Origin: JALTBU01 sp964410645
GTDB lineage: Bacteria > Campylobacterota > Campylobacteria > Campylobacterales > Nautiliaceae
DNA length: 26,087 nucleotides
Direction of reading: 5' to 3'
NCBI GenBank assembly: GCA_964410645.1
Contig: CAYPHV010000019.1
Span: 1-26,087 of the forward strand
In this document: in pieces, positions 15,758 through 23,841 of the stretch
Layout: every line of letters begins with the position of its first letter
How positions within the stretch are numbered: the stretch's first letter is position 1
The notes under the pieces: generated by a model
The model's input: only the letters and a program-made list of their open reading frames with translations
Told to the model about the DNA's origin: nothing
Database searches by the model: none
Position numbers and translations under genes: made by a program

Positions 15758-16681
15758 ATGAGCAGTATATTCTGGATGATAATTCAAGTTATCGCAATAA
15801 TAGCAGTTACGCCTTTTTTTGACGGAATTGCAAGAATCATGAGGGCAAGAATGCAGTCAAGAAAAGGTCCCAGCATTTTTCAGGCATATTTTGATATTTT
15901 TAAATTATTTAAAAGAGGAGGGAAAACTGTTCCTGAATGTTCCCACTGGTTTTTTAGATACACGCCTTTTATGCTTTTTGCAACAAATGCGGCAATTTTA
16001 GCCGCTCTTCCAGTTACTTACAGCAATAATATATATGCAGGAGCATATTCAGATATATTTGTAATTCTTTATTTAGGAGCTCTCGCAAGATTTATTTTTG
16101 GTGTTGCTTCTATGGACAGTGGTAACACATTCGCTGCAATCGGGGGCAGCAGAGAACAAATGTTGGCTGTTTTCGTAGAACCGGTGGCAATTATGTGTTT
16201 AATTGTTGTAATGCTGCTTGCCAAAACATCCAATTTGGTTGCTATTCAAAATCTTGTAAGAAACGGCACAATAGGATATCAAATCCCAGCTTTTGCACTT
16301 GCGTCAATAGCATTTCTTTGGGCAAGTTACGTCGAAACAGGAAGAAATCCTTACGATTTGGCCGAAGCAGAGCAAGAAGTTCTCGAAGGTGTTGCAGGTG
16401 AATATTCAGGAAGTGATTTAGCAATAATTGATATAGCTTTAATGATAAAACAAGTTGCAATGATTGGACTATTCTTATGCATATTTGAACCATGGAATTT
16501 TTCAAATCCTATTTTAGCTCTGTGCGTTTTTATTGCTGAAACTGGAATCATTTATGTGGGTGCAACATTTATAGACAATTTGGGACCTCGTTACAAATTA
16601 TTGTCAAGTTTCAAAAAAAATGCCTCTTTTGCCTTTGGAGTTGCATTTGTCGCATTAATACTTTATGTAGTAGGAGTTTAA
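15758..16681 (+). CDS. hyfC: Hydrogenase-4 membrane subunit HyfC/HycD (NuoH-like)
   Basis: A 307-residue hydrophobic protein of the NuoH/EchB/HycD family that anchors the soluble hydrogenase module to the membrane. Family marks are 'RARMQSRKGPSIFQAYFDIFKLFKRGGK' (in divided form, early residues 28-56) and 'VETGRNPYDLAEAEQEVLEGVAGEYSGSDLAI', with the conserved Glu-rich loop facing the hydrogenase. It has several transmembrane segments and an AAAAGGAG ribosome site. Its stop is two bases from the next ATG. The last 80 bases are found again, mutated, at 22878-22957 before the second hyfE copy. Confidence 0.93.
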   Translation: MSSIFWMIIQVIAIIAVTPFFDGIARIMRARMQSRKGPSIFQAYFDIFKLFKRGGKTVPECSHWFFRYTPFMLFATNAAILAALPVTYSNNIYAGAYSDIFVILYLGALARFIFGVASMDSGNTFAAIGGSREQMLAVFVEPVAIMCLIVVMLLAKTSNLVAIQNLVRNGTIGYQIPAFALASIAFLWASYVETGRNPYDLAEAEQEVLEGVAGEYSGSDLAIIDIALMIKQVAMIGLFLCIFEPWNFSNPILALCVFIAETGIIYVGATFIDNLGPRYKLLSSFKKNASFAFGVAFVALILYVVGV

Positions 16682-16682
16682 A

Positions 16683-17327
16683 ATGGATATTATAAGTATC
16701 TTAGCAATTTTAATGATAATTGCTTCATTTCTGGTGTTTTCCCTTAGAAATCTTAAATTTGCAACATATGCATATATAGTAGAAACTTTGCTTTTGGTAA
16801 CTATTTTCTTTACATTAGCAGAAAAATATCAATTGAATTCTCTTTACGAATGGGCTGTTATTGCTTTTTTCACAAAAGTTTTGATTGTTCCTTACATAAT
16901 TTTAAGACTTATTAATAAACTTGGAGTCAAATCTGAAGAAACTCCAGTAGAAGGATTTTTTGTAAGTCCTGTTATCGCTCTTGGTTTTTCTTTGGCCTTT
17001 GCAATGATGCTCTTTCCTGTTGTAAAAGATTTTGCCTTGCTTAAAGAAGATATACCTTTAATTGCATCTTTGACTATTTTTTCATTGGGAATATTCGGGC
17101 TTATTTTAAGAAAAAATGCGGTTAAACAAATTTTATCAGTATGTCTTTTTGAAAACGGGACACATTTAACGCTTGCGCTTGTTGCTTATAATTCTCCTGA
17201 AATTGTTGATATAGGATGTTTAACAGATGCTATTTTTGCAGTAATTATCATGTCAATTTTAGCAACAAGATTTTATAAATTCTTTGGTTCTTTAGACACT
17301 TCCAAAGCAAATACTTTAAAAGGATAG
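16683..17327 (+). CDS. hyfE: Hydrogenase-4 membrane subunit HyfE
   Basis: A 214-residue protein with about six hydrophobic segments, of the HyfE/NuoK-like family. The N-terminal half contains 'FSLRNLKFATYAYIVETLLL' and a later 'CLFENGTHLTLAL' with a membrane-embedded Glu, characteristic of NuoK/HyfE proteins. It contributes to the proton path between HyfC and the antiporter-like subunits. The starting ATG lies two bases after hyfC, with GGAG embedded in the end of hyfC. A second intact copy, about four-fifths identical by eye, occurs at 22959-23606. Confidence 0.92.
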   Translation: MDIISILAILMIIASFLVFSLRNLKFATYAYIVETLLLVTIFFTLAEKYQLNSLYEWAVIAFFTKVLIVPYIILRLINKLGVKSEETPVEGFFVSPVIALGFSLAFAMMLFPVVKDFALLKEDIPLIASLTIFSLGIFGLILRKNAVKQILSVCLFENGTHLTLALVAYNSPEIVDIGCLTDAIFAVIIMSILATRFYKFFGSLDTSKANTLKG

Positions 17328-17330
17328 GTT

Positions 17331-18812
17331 ATGAGTATGCATTTATTATTGGCTCTTGTAATGATAGTTCCGTTATCTACGGCTATTATTATATATTTTT
17401 TGCCAAACAATTTTTCCACGCTTTCAATTTTTCATGTAATAGGCTCATTTGCCACATCAATAATAGCTTTTTATGCTATTTCAAATGTTATTCACGGAGG
17501 TATATATTTTCTTTGGGACAAACTTTTTTTCCTGGATTCTGTAGGAGGAGTATTTTTATCACTTATTGCTCTGACAGGACTTTTGATTAATCTTTATGCC
17601 GTAAAATATATGCAATGGGATTTGGAAGAAGGAAAAATAGAAATAAAAGATGTTAAATTATATTATTCGTTAATGAATTTATTTATATTTACAATGATTA
17701 CATCAGTAGTTGCAAATAATATTGCAATAATGTGGGCTGCGATTGAAGCAACCACTCTTTCATCTGTATTTATGGTTGCACTTTACAAAAACAAAAGAGC
17801 CACTGAAAGCGGATGGAAATATATAATTATTTGTAGTGTTGGTTTGGCTTTTGCAATGTATGCGACTGTTTTAATGTACGGTGCGGGATATCATGCATTA
17901 AAAAATGGTGAAAGTGCAATGCTTTGGACATCATTATATGCAAATGCAAAGCTTTTAGACCCAAGCGCATTAAAATTAATTTTTGTTTTTGCTTTGATAG
18001 GATTTGGAACAAAAGCCGGTCTTGCACCAATGCATACATGGCTTCCTGATGTTCACTCAGAAGGTCCAGCTCCTACTTCAGCTATTCTAAGTGCAATTTT
18101 ATTAAAATGTGCAATACTCGCTATTGTCAGATATTATTCTGTTATAGGAGATAATGTAGGTTTTACATATGTTCAAACACTTACACTTGTTGTGTCACTA
18201 CTTTCAATATTTGTTGCGGCAATGTTTATTATACGTCAAAAAGATATAAAAAGAATGTTTGCCTATCACTCAGTAGAACATGTAGGCATAATTGCTTTTG
18301 GATTTGGAATCGGCGGACCTTTAGGCGTTTTTGCAGGACTGTTTCATACAATGGCCCACTCCCTTTCAAAAGCATTGGCCTTTTGCGTCAGCGGAAATAT
18401 TATGAGAATTTACGGTACAAGGGATATGGATAAAATGGGCGGACTTATAAAAATAAACCCTTTAACCGCTGTGCTTTTTGCAATTGCTATATTTTCATTA
18501 ATAGGTGCACCTTTACTTGCAATATATGTAAGTGAATTTTTGATGATTAAAGCGAGTATTTACACTTCCCAGTATTTACCGGTATTTTTATTTATCGTTG
18601 GACTTGGAATTATTGTTATTGGAGTTTTGGCTCATTTCAATCATGTTGTATTTGGAAAACCAAGAGGAGAAGTCAAAACACAAACAATTGAATTAAGTGC
18701 AAATTTACCTTTGGTTATTTTAGGGGCGTTAATAATTGCTTTTGGAATTTTTTATATTAAAGACTGGTATTTATTGCTTGATAATGCAGTAAAAATCATC
18801 TTACACATTTAA
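17331..18812 (+). CDS. hyfF: Hydrogenase-4 membrane subunit HyfF (antiporter-like, NuoN/M family)
   Basis: A 493-residue hydrophobic protein of the antiporter-like family, with 'AIMWAAIEATTLSSVFMVALY' (key Glu), the core 'GFGTKAGLAPMHTWLPDVHSEGPAPTSAILSA' (divided; conserved Lys in TKAG), and 'MFAYHSVEHVGIIAFG'. It lacks the long C-terminal extension of HyfB. E. coli Hyf has a third antiporter-like subunit, HyfD; no such gene is present here, so HyfB and HyfF are the only two. It starts three bases after hyfE. Fragments of a decayed copy are at 23606-23780. Confidence 0.93.
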   Translation: MSMHLLLALVMIVPLSTAIIIYFLPNNFSTLSIFHVIGSFATSIIAFYAISNVIHGGIYFLWDKLFFLDSVGGVFLSLIALTGLLINLYAVKYMQWDLEEGKIEIKDVKLYYSLMNLFIFTMITSVVANNIAIMWAAIEATTLSSVFMVALYKNKRATESGWKYIIICSVGLAFAMYATVLMYGAGYHALKNGESAMLWTSLYANAKLLDPSALKLIFVFALIGFGTKAGLAPMHTWLPDVHSEGPAPTSAILSAILLKCAILAIVRYYSVIGDNVGFTYVQTLTLVVSLLSIFVAAMFIIRQKDIKRMFAYHSVEHVGIIAFGFGIGGPLGVFAGLFHTMAHSLSKALAFCVSGNIMRIYGTRDMDKMGGLIKINPLTAVLFAIAIFSLIGAPLLAIYVSEFLMIKASIYTSQYLPVFLFIVGLGIIVIGVLAHFNHVVFGKPRGEVKTQTIELSANLPLVILGALIIAFGIFYIKDWYLLLDNAVKIILHI

Positions 18813-18821
18813 GGAGAAGTT

Positions 18822-20558
18822 ATGGTTGGTGATACATTTATAAATAGACTAAAACAAAAAATTAAAATTAAAGATATTATGAGAAATCCTGAAGATCAAA
18901 TTGTAATTACAATTGACAGAAATGACTTGCCAGAAGCGGTCAGAATGCTTTATTACGATATGGGCGGATGGCTTTCCAGTATGGTTCCAACCGATGAAAG
19001 AGAAATAAACGGATGTTATGGTGTTTATTTTATTTTATCAATGGAAGGAAGTAAAATAAATCCTGAAGATGACTTAGAACAAAAAGATAAATGCTGGATT
19101 ACCTTAAGGGCTTATCTTCCTTCTACCAATCCTGTTTATCCTTCCGTTACAAAAAAAGTTCCGGCAGCTGTATGGTATGAAAGAGAAGCATACGATATGT
19201 TCGGGATTGTGGCAGAAGGATTACCGGATCCTAGAAGACTGGTACTTCCTGATGACTGGCCTGAAGGAATTCATCCTCTTAGAAAAGATGCCATGGATTA
19301 CAGATACAGACCTGATGCCCTTGCCCCTGAAGATGAGCCTGATTATGAATTTCTAACGCCGGAAGGTGAAGGGCTTGTTGACGTTCCATGGGGACCTTTA
19401 CACATTACAAGTGACGAGCCGGGTCATTTTAGACTTTTTTGTGACGGTGAAACAATTGTAGATGCGGATTACAGATTGTTTTATCAGCACAGAGGTATGG
19501 AAAAACTTGCCGAAAACAGAATGAACTATGATCAAATGGGATTTTTGGCCGAAAGGGTTTGCGGTATTTGCGGATATTCCCATTCAGTTGCCTGTATCGA
19601 AGCGGCGGAAAGAGCTGTAAATCTTCAAATACCACTTAGAGCTCAGGCAATCAGGGTTATGTGCGTGGAAATTGAAAGACTGCATTCAGATTTGTTAAAT
19701 ATTGGTCTTGGATGCGAGGTTACGGGAAATGTAACAGCATTTATGCATGTATTTAATGTTCGTGAATATACAATGCAACTTGCAGAATTGGTTACAGGCG
19801 GCAGAAAAACATACGGAAATATAATGGTCGGCGGCGTAAGACGTGATATGACGGCAAAAGAAAGTAAAAAAGCGCTTGAACTTGTAGACAAAATTGAACA
19901 TTTTACAAAAGAAGTATGGGATGCAATTATGGAAGATGACAATCAGATTGCAAGATGGAAAAACGTCGGAATTCTAAATAGAAAAGTTGCAAGGGATTTT
20001 TCACCTGTAGGACCAAATATAAGAGGAAGCGGATTTAAAAGAGACACCAGATATGACCATCCATATGATATATTAGACAAATTGGAATTTGATGTGGCTG
20101 TGGAAAACGGATGTGATGTTCTCTCAAGATTCACTGTAAGATACAAAGAAGTACTGGAAGCACTTAAAATTATAAGACAGTGTATTGAATTTATGCCAAA
20201 TACTTCTATATTTATCAAACCACAAGATAATATTATTAAACCGGGTGCTTTTGCATTGGGAAATGACGAAGCGCCAAGAGGAGAAAATATTCACTGGGTA
20301 ATGCACGGAAATGCCCAAAAAGTATTTAGATGGAGATGCAGAGCAGCCACTTATAATAACTGGCCGTCACTTAGATATCAGTTTCAGGGAAATGATATTT
20401 CCGATGCGTCTTTAATTGTTACATCATTAGACCCGTGTTATTCATGTACTGAAAGAGTTACCATTATTGATGTGAAAACCAAAAAAGCAAAAATTGTAAC
20501 CCAAAAAGAGTTAAAAAAATATGCACAAACACTAAAAAATTCTCCATTAAAGAAATAG
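18822..20558 (+). CDS. hyfG: [NiFe] hydrogenase large subunit with NuoC-like N-terminal domain, HyfG/HycE
   Basis: A 578-residue fusion of a 30-kDa NuoC-like domain (about 1-165; 'WYEREAYDMFGI' at 118-129) and a NuoD-like group 4 [NiFe] hydrogenase catalytic domain. Nickel-iron ligands are Cys247 and Cys250 in RVCGICGYSH (L1) and Cys539 and Cys542 in DPCYSCTER (L2). After Arg545 a 33-residue tail begins VTIIDVKTKK and ends NSPLKK. It corresponds to the extension cleaved from E. coli HycE after nickel insertion by HycI, and a HycI-like gene is the last in this operon. It produces or oxidises H2 on the cytoplasmic side of the membrane. Both Ni ligands in each motif are cysteine, with no selenocysteine. 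Confidence 0.95.
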   Translation: MVGDTFINRLKQKIKIKDIMRNPEDQIVITIDRNDLPEAVRMLYYDMGGWLSSMVPTDEREINGCYGVYFILSMEGSKINPEDDLEQKDKCWITLRAYLPSTNPVYPSVTKKVPAAVWYEREAYDMFGIVAEGLPDPRRLVLPDDWPEGIHPLRKDAMDYRYRPDALAPEDEPDYEFLTPEGEGLVDVPWGPLHITSDEPGHFRLFCDGETIVDADYRLFYQHRGMEKLAENRMNYDQMGFLAERVCGICGYSHSVACIEAAERAVNLQIPLRAQAIRVMCVEIERLHSDLLNIGLGCEVTGNVTAFMHVFNVREYTMQLAELVTGGRKTYGNIMVGGVRRDMTAKESKKALELVDKIEHFTKEVWDAIMEDDNQIARWKNVGILNRKVARDFSPVGPNIRGSGFKRDTRYDHPYDILDKLEFDVAVENGCDVLSRFTVRYKEVLEALKIIRQCIEFMPNTSIFIKPQDNIIKPGAFALGNDEAPRGENIHWVMHGNAQKVFRWRCRAATYNNWPSLRYQFQGNDISDASLIVTSLDPCYSCTERVTIIDVKTKKAKIVTQKELKKYAQTLKNSPLKK

Positions 20559-20567
20559 GAGCCAAAA

Positions 20568-21101
20568 ATGAAACTTTTAGACATATCAAAAGAAATCGGA
20601 GTAGTAACATATGATTATCCGTTTAAGCCATATGAAGTTCCCGAAGGCTTTCGTGGAAAACCTGAATATGATTATGAAAAATGTATAGGATGCGGTGCCT
20701 GTGCAATAGCATGTCCTCCTAATGCTTTAAATGTAAAATATGACAAAGAAAACGATAAAGTAATCTGGTCTTTTGACTGCGGAAGATGTATTTTTTGCGG
20801 AAGATGTGAAGAAGTTTGTCCTACCGGAGCAATAGCTCTTTCACCTTTATATGAAATGGCGGTAAAATTTGATTATAAAAATCTAAAAGAAGAAAGTGAG
20901 CTGGAAGTTGTAAAATGCAGAGTTTGCGGAAAACCTTTTGCAACAAAAAGACTTATTAATTATGCCATAGAAAGAATGGAAGCGGCGGGTGCGGTAATTG
21001 ACGAAGAAAAATTAAATTATTTACATACCTGTTCTGAATGCAAAAAAGAAAATGCCGTTGAAAAATTTGCGACACAATCTCACTTTGGAGGTAACAAATG
21101 A
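20568..21101 (+). CDS. hyfH: Hydrogenase-4 iron-sulfur subunit HyfH/HycF
   Basis: A 177-residue NuoI-like protein with two [4Fe-4S] groups, Cys39/42/45/49 and Cys74/77/80/84. Two C-x2-C knuckles follow in the C-terminal part (Cys117/120, Cys155/158) that probably bind zinc or iron. That C-terminal extension is known in HycF. It links the small subunit to the electron-carrier side of the complex. Its stop overlaps the small-subunit start by four bases (ATGA). Confidence 0.92.
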   Translation: MKLLDISKEIGVVTYDYPFKPYEVPEGFRGKPEYDYEKCIGCGACAIACPPNALNVKYDKENDKVIWSFDCGRCIFCGRCEEVCPTGAIALSPLYEMAVKFDYKNLKEESELEVVKCRVCGKPFATKRLINYAIERMEAAGAVIDEEKLNYLHTCSECKKENAVEKFATQSHFGGNK

Positions 21102-21934
21102 GTAAAAAACCAACAGTAATATTGCCAAATGAAATATTTGAAGCAAACAAACTGGATGATAAAATAAAACATTTACAAAACATAAAAAGAAGTTTTAACA
21201 TATTTAGGATTGACTGCGGTTCCTGCAACGGTTGTGAAATAGAAATTTTTGCAGCAATCACATCTATGTGGGATCCTGAAAGATTTGGATTTAATTTGGT
21301 AGCAACTCCAAGACATGCAGACATATTAGTATGTACAGGCCCTCTTACAAGACAGACATATTATCCGCTTCTAAGGGCTTATGAAGCTACTCCCGACCCT
21401 AAAGTTGTAGTTGCTGTGGGAGCATGCGGATGTAGCGGTGGAATATTCCATGATTCTTATGCTGTGTGGGGAGGTATTAAAAGCACAATCCCTGTTGATG
21501 TATTTGTACCAGGCTGTCCTCCACATCCTGCAAGTATACTTTACGGACTGGCCGTCGGACTTGATATTTTGCAGCAGCGTCTGCAGTATAAAAAACATGA
21601 CAGTGATACGGGAGAAGCGCCTGAAATTGAAAAACCTCTTTTAGGAAATATTCTTTTTGAACGTAATGTTTATATGAAGTCTAAAAGACTTATGGGATAT
21701 TTATACGGTAAAAAACTTTACAATAAATTTCTTGATATTATGAAAAAATCAAAAGATCCTAAAAATTTGGAAATTACAAAAAATACTTTTATAAAAAACA
21801 TAAAAAATGAAGATGATTCAAGATACAGAGAATGTATGGTTACTTTATTTAACAAAAGTTATCTTCCTTTTTTAAAAAAACATTTTTATTTAAGTACTGA
21901 TAAATTTAAAATCCCTTTGAAAGAGAGTAAATGA
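21098..21934 (+). CDS. hyfI: [NiFe] hydrogenase small subunit HyfI/HycG (NuoB-like)
   Basis: A 278-residue protein with the single proximal [4Fe-4S] cluster of group 4 hydrogenases. Candidate ligands are Cys43 and Cys46 in DCGSCNGCEIE, Cys110 or Cys112 in GACGCSGG, and Cys140 in PGCPPHPASILYG. Residues from about 165 onwards form a lysine-rich tail that is not part of the cluster domain, similar to the tail of HycG. No twin-arginine signal is present, so it faces the cytoplasm. It overlaps hyfH and the following gene by four bases each. Confidence 0.93.
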   Translation: MSKKPTVILPNEIFEANKLDDKIKHLQNIKRSFNIFRIDCGSCNGCEIEIFAAITSMWDPERFGFNLVATPRHADILVCTGPLTRQTYYPLLRAYEATPDPKVVVAVGACGCSGGIFHDSYAVWGGIKSTIPVDVFVPGCPPHPASILYGLAVGLDILQQRLQYKKHDSDTGEAPEIEKPLLGNILFERNVYMKSKRLMGYLYGKKLYNKFLDIMKKSKDPKNLEITKNTFIKNIKNEDDSRYRECMVTLFNKSYLPFLKKHFYLSTDKFKIPLKESK

Positions 21935-22272
21935 TAGAAGTAAGCAGATTAACCAAAAGGCATGTGGATAAACCTAATAAGCTACCGAGAAAATTGGAAC
22001 AGATTAAAATATTTTCCACTCTTACAGGCCATGGAATCGGAACAATCGATTTTGTTGAATGTGTTTTAAAAGTAAGCGATGAAGAATTTAAAAAAATTTT
22101 AGACAATTCAGAAGATTACGCCAAATTCAAACTTGGAAATCTTTTGAAATACAAAGAAATAGAAATTTTCCCTGAACATATAGAAAAATTGAAAGATACT
22201 ATGGCTGAAAGCAAATTAAAAACCCTTTTTTTATCTTTAAAAGAGGGATATTTTGTTTTAAGGCTGAAATAA
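21931..22272 (+). CDS. HycH/HyfJ-like formate hydrogenlyase assembly protein
   Basis: A 113-residue soluble protein with a central 'LTGHGIGTIDFVECVLKVSDEEF' region (quoted partly here) that resembles the 'GHHVGVIDCL' core of HycH, a maturation factor of the hydrogenase large subunit. It overlaps hyfI by four bases and the endopeptidase gene by one base (TAATG), a tight position that supports an assembly role. HycH proteins are short and weakly conserved, so the call rests on this motif and on context. The rest of the protein is charged and helical, with no cysteine beyond one in the core. Confidence 0.65.
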   Translation: MIEVSRLTKRHVDKPNKLPRKLEQIKIFSTLTGHGIGTIDFVECVLKVSDEEFKKILDNSEDYAKFKLGNLLKYKEIEIFPEHIEKLKDTMAESKLKTLFLSLKEGYFVLRLK

Positions 22273-22712
22273 TGAAAAAAGCCCTTTTGGTTATAGGTAA
22301 TGAATTAAGGGGGGATGACAGCGTTGCATTATATCTTGGAAAACTGGTTGAAGAAAATTTACCTGAATGGAAAGTTTTTTTCGGCAATGATACACCTGAA
22401 GATAAAATTTATAAAATCAGAGACTTTTCCCCGGATTTATTGGTTATGGCCGATTCAGTTATAGAACAAGATTTTAAAAGTGCATTTTTAGAAATTAAAT
22501 CAACCCCCAAATATATTTTTACTACACACAACATACCCACACATATCCTCATCAATATGCTTAAAAACTTTGTAAAAAAAGTCCTTTTTTTAGGAATAAA
22601 TGTAAAAAAAGAAAATTTAAGCGGTATTAATCTAAATCTTTCAGATGAAGCCAAAGAAAATGCAAAAAATGCTTTTTCACAAATAAAAAAATTAAATTCT
22701 TTATTAAATTAA
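22272..22712 (+). CDS. hycI: Hydrogenase maturation endopeptidase, HycI-like
   Basis: A 146-residue protease of the HycI family. It starts with the GNELRGDD motif (residues 9-16). The metal-sensing ligands are probably Asp16, Asp61 in 'VMADSV' and His86 in TTHNIP, followed by the conserved 'KKVLFLGINV'. The family clips the C-terminal extension of the large subunit once nickel is in place, and the matching extension is visible in HyfG. It is the last gene of the operon, overlapping the HycH-like gene by one base. No strong terminator is visible after its stop. Confidence 0.88.
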   Translation: MKKALLVIGNELRGDDSVALYLGKLVEENLPEWKVFFGNDTPEDKIYKIRDFSPDLLVMADSVIEQDFKSAFLEIKSTPKYIFTTHNIPTHILINMLKNFVKKVLFLGINVKKENLSGINLNLSDEAKENAKNAFSQIKKLNSLLN

Positions 22713-22717
22713 TTTAT

Positions 22718-22735
22718 ACATCTTTTATAAGACAC
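22718..22735. promoter_or_regulatory. Degenerate copy of the fdhF upstream palindrome
   Basis: The 17 bases CATCTTTTATAAGACAC match the TGTCTTTTATATGACAC of the functional site (10892-10908) at 14 positions. The left arm is destroyed, so it is no longer palindromic. It sits directly before the eroded fdhF fragment, in the order expected if the duplication included the promoter region. Confidence 0.4.
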
Positions 22736-22740
22736 CTTTT

Positions 22741-22793
22741 GAAGAATATCTTTGTATGCATACAACAGGCAAAAAAGTTTATCATTATTATAT
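22741..22793 (+). pseudogene. Eroded fragment of a second fdhF
   Basis: These 53 bases match fdhF 12760-12812 at all but four or five positions (GAAGAATATC at the start, TATCATTAT near the end). They encode the region with TTGKKVYHY in the same frame sense but have neither the upstream nor the downstream part of the gene. Only this internal piece remains. Confidence 0.8.
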
Positions 22794-22877
22794 GATTATA
22801 TATTTCCAGGATTTTTTAGTAAAATATCTTTAAAGTTTTAGTCTATGGTTTTCATTTACACAGTTAATTTGATGAAG

Positions 22878-22957
22878 TCAAAGGTTTCAAAAAAAATACT
22901 TTTTTTACCTTTGTAGTTACATTTGCTATATTAATATTTTATTTAGTAGGAGTTTAA
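22878..22957 (+). pseudogene. Eroded 3' end of a second hyfC
   Basis: The segment matches the last 80 bases of hyfC (about 16603-16681), including the stop codon and the TAGTAGGAGTTTAAAATGG junction that carries the ribosome site of hyfE. Most of hyfC is missing. The 84 bases between this and the fdhF fragment (22794-22877) are AT-rich and I could not assign them. Confidence 0.8.
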
Positions 22958-22958
22958 A

Positions 22959-23606
22959 ATGGGTATGATAAGTATTTTGGCAATTTTGATGATAATTGCT
23001 TCATTTTTGGTATTTTCTCTTAGAAATCTTAAATTTGCAACATATGCACATATAGTAGAAACTTTGCTGCTAGTGGGTATTTTTTTCACATTGGCGGAAA
23101 AATATCATGTAAATTCTCTTTACGGATGGGCTGTTATTACTTTTTTTACAAAAGTTTTAATTATTCCTTATGTAATTTTAAGGCTTATTAATAAGCTTGG
23201 AGTCAAATCTGAAGAAATCCCGGCAGAAGGATTTTTTATAAGTCCTGTTATCGCTCTTGGTTTTTCTTTGGCCATTGCAATAATACTTTTTCCTGTTTTA
23301 AAAAGTTTTGCCTTACTTAAAGAAAATATACCTTTAATAGCGTCTTTAACTATTTTTTCATTGGGAATATTTGGACTTATTTTAAAAAAAAATACTATTA
23401 AACAAATTTTATCATTATGTCTTTTTGAAAACGGGACATATTTAATACTTGCTTTTGTTGCTTATAATACTCCTAAAATTGTTGATGTGGGAATTTTAAC
23501 AGATTCTATTCTTGCAATAATTATCATATTAATTTTGGCAACAAGATTTTATAAATTTTTTAGTTTTTTAGATATTTTTAAAAAAACAAATATTTTTAAA
23601 AAATAA
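22959..23606 (+). CDS. hyfE: Second intact HyfE paralogue inside a decayed operon copy
   Basis: A 215-residue membrane protein aligned over its full length with the operon HyfE, without gaps until the C terminus. Roughly 78-80% of residues are identical by eye. Most replacements are conservative (I/V/L/F exchanges), with more change in the last 50 residues. The conserved CLFENGT with the membrane Glu, and NLKFATYA, are kept. The GTAGGAGTTTAAA ribosome site of the parent junction is also kept. Flanking genes on both sides are reduced to fragments, and no obvious promoter lies just upstream. It may still be used as an alternative subunit, or it may be the last member of the duplicate to decay. 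Confidence 0.85.
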   Translation: MGMISILAILMIIASFLVFSLRNLKFATYAHIVETLLLVGIFFTLAEKYHVNSLYGWAVITFFTKVLIIPYVILRLINKLGVKSEEIPAEGFFISPVIALGFSLAIAIILFPVLKSFALLKENIPLIASLTIFSLGIFGLILKKNTIKQILSLCLFENGTYLILAFVAYNTPKIVDVGILTDSILAIIIILILATRFYKFFSFLDIFKKTNIFKK

Positions 23607-23780
23607 ATTTTTCCACACTTTCAATTTTTTTAAGTGCCGTTTTATTAAAATATGCATTATTAGCAATTGTAAGATATTATTCTGTTATAAGAAAAAACGT
23701 CAGATTCATATATAGGCGTTTTTTGCGGGACTTTTTCATACAAAGTCCTTTTTCACAAATAAAAAATCTACACACTTTAT
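23606..23780 (+). pseudogene. Eroded fragments of a second hyfF
   Basis: Three collinear pieces of hyfF are joined after large internal deletions. 23608-23630 resembles 17410-17432 (TTTTTCCAC, CTTTCAATTTT). 23631-23712 resembles 18088-18170 (AGATATTATTCTGTTATA is identical). 23713-23742 resembles 18322-18352 (GGCGTTTTTTGC, TTTCATACAA). The final AAAAAATCTACACACTTTA may correspond to the end of hyfF. There is no open frame of useful length. Confidence 0.75.
23728..23753 (+). terminator. Hairpin plus T-run inside the decayed hyfF
   Basis: GGACTTT-TTCATAC-AAAGTCC is a perfect 7-bp stem followed by TTTTT. The left arm and loop derive from hyfF sequence (GGACTGTTTCATACAATGG in the parent), where the hairpin does not exist. 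It would end transcription coming from the hyfE paralogue before fdhD. Confidence 0.6.
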
Positions 23781-23806
23781 TTATTAATTAATTCTATTTT
23801 AACTAT

Positions 23807-23822
23807 TGTCATACAAATGACA
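23807..23822. promoter_or_regulatory. Palindrome TGTCA-N6-TGACA upstream of fdhD
   Basis: TGTCATACAAATGACA is a perfect 5+5 palindrome of Crp-like layout. It shares TGTC-N8-GACA with the site before fdhF. Its centre is 27.5 bases before the TATAAA at 23842, the same distance as in the fdhF promoter. Confidence 0.6.
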
Positions 23823-23841
23823 TTTATTTTTTTTATCTTCA

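Noticed and set aside
19398..20318. Several minus-strand open frames opposite hyfG
   Set aside because: They lack ribosome sites and recognisable protein character and are shadows of the strongly coding plus strand.
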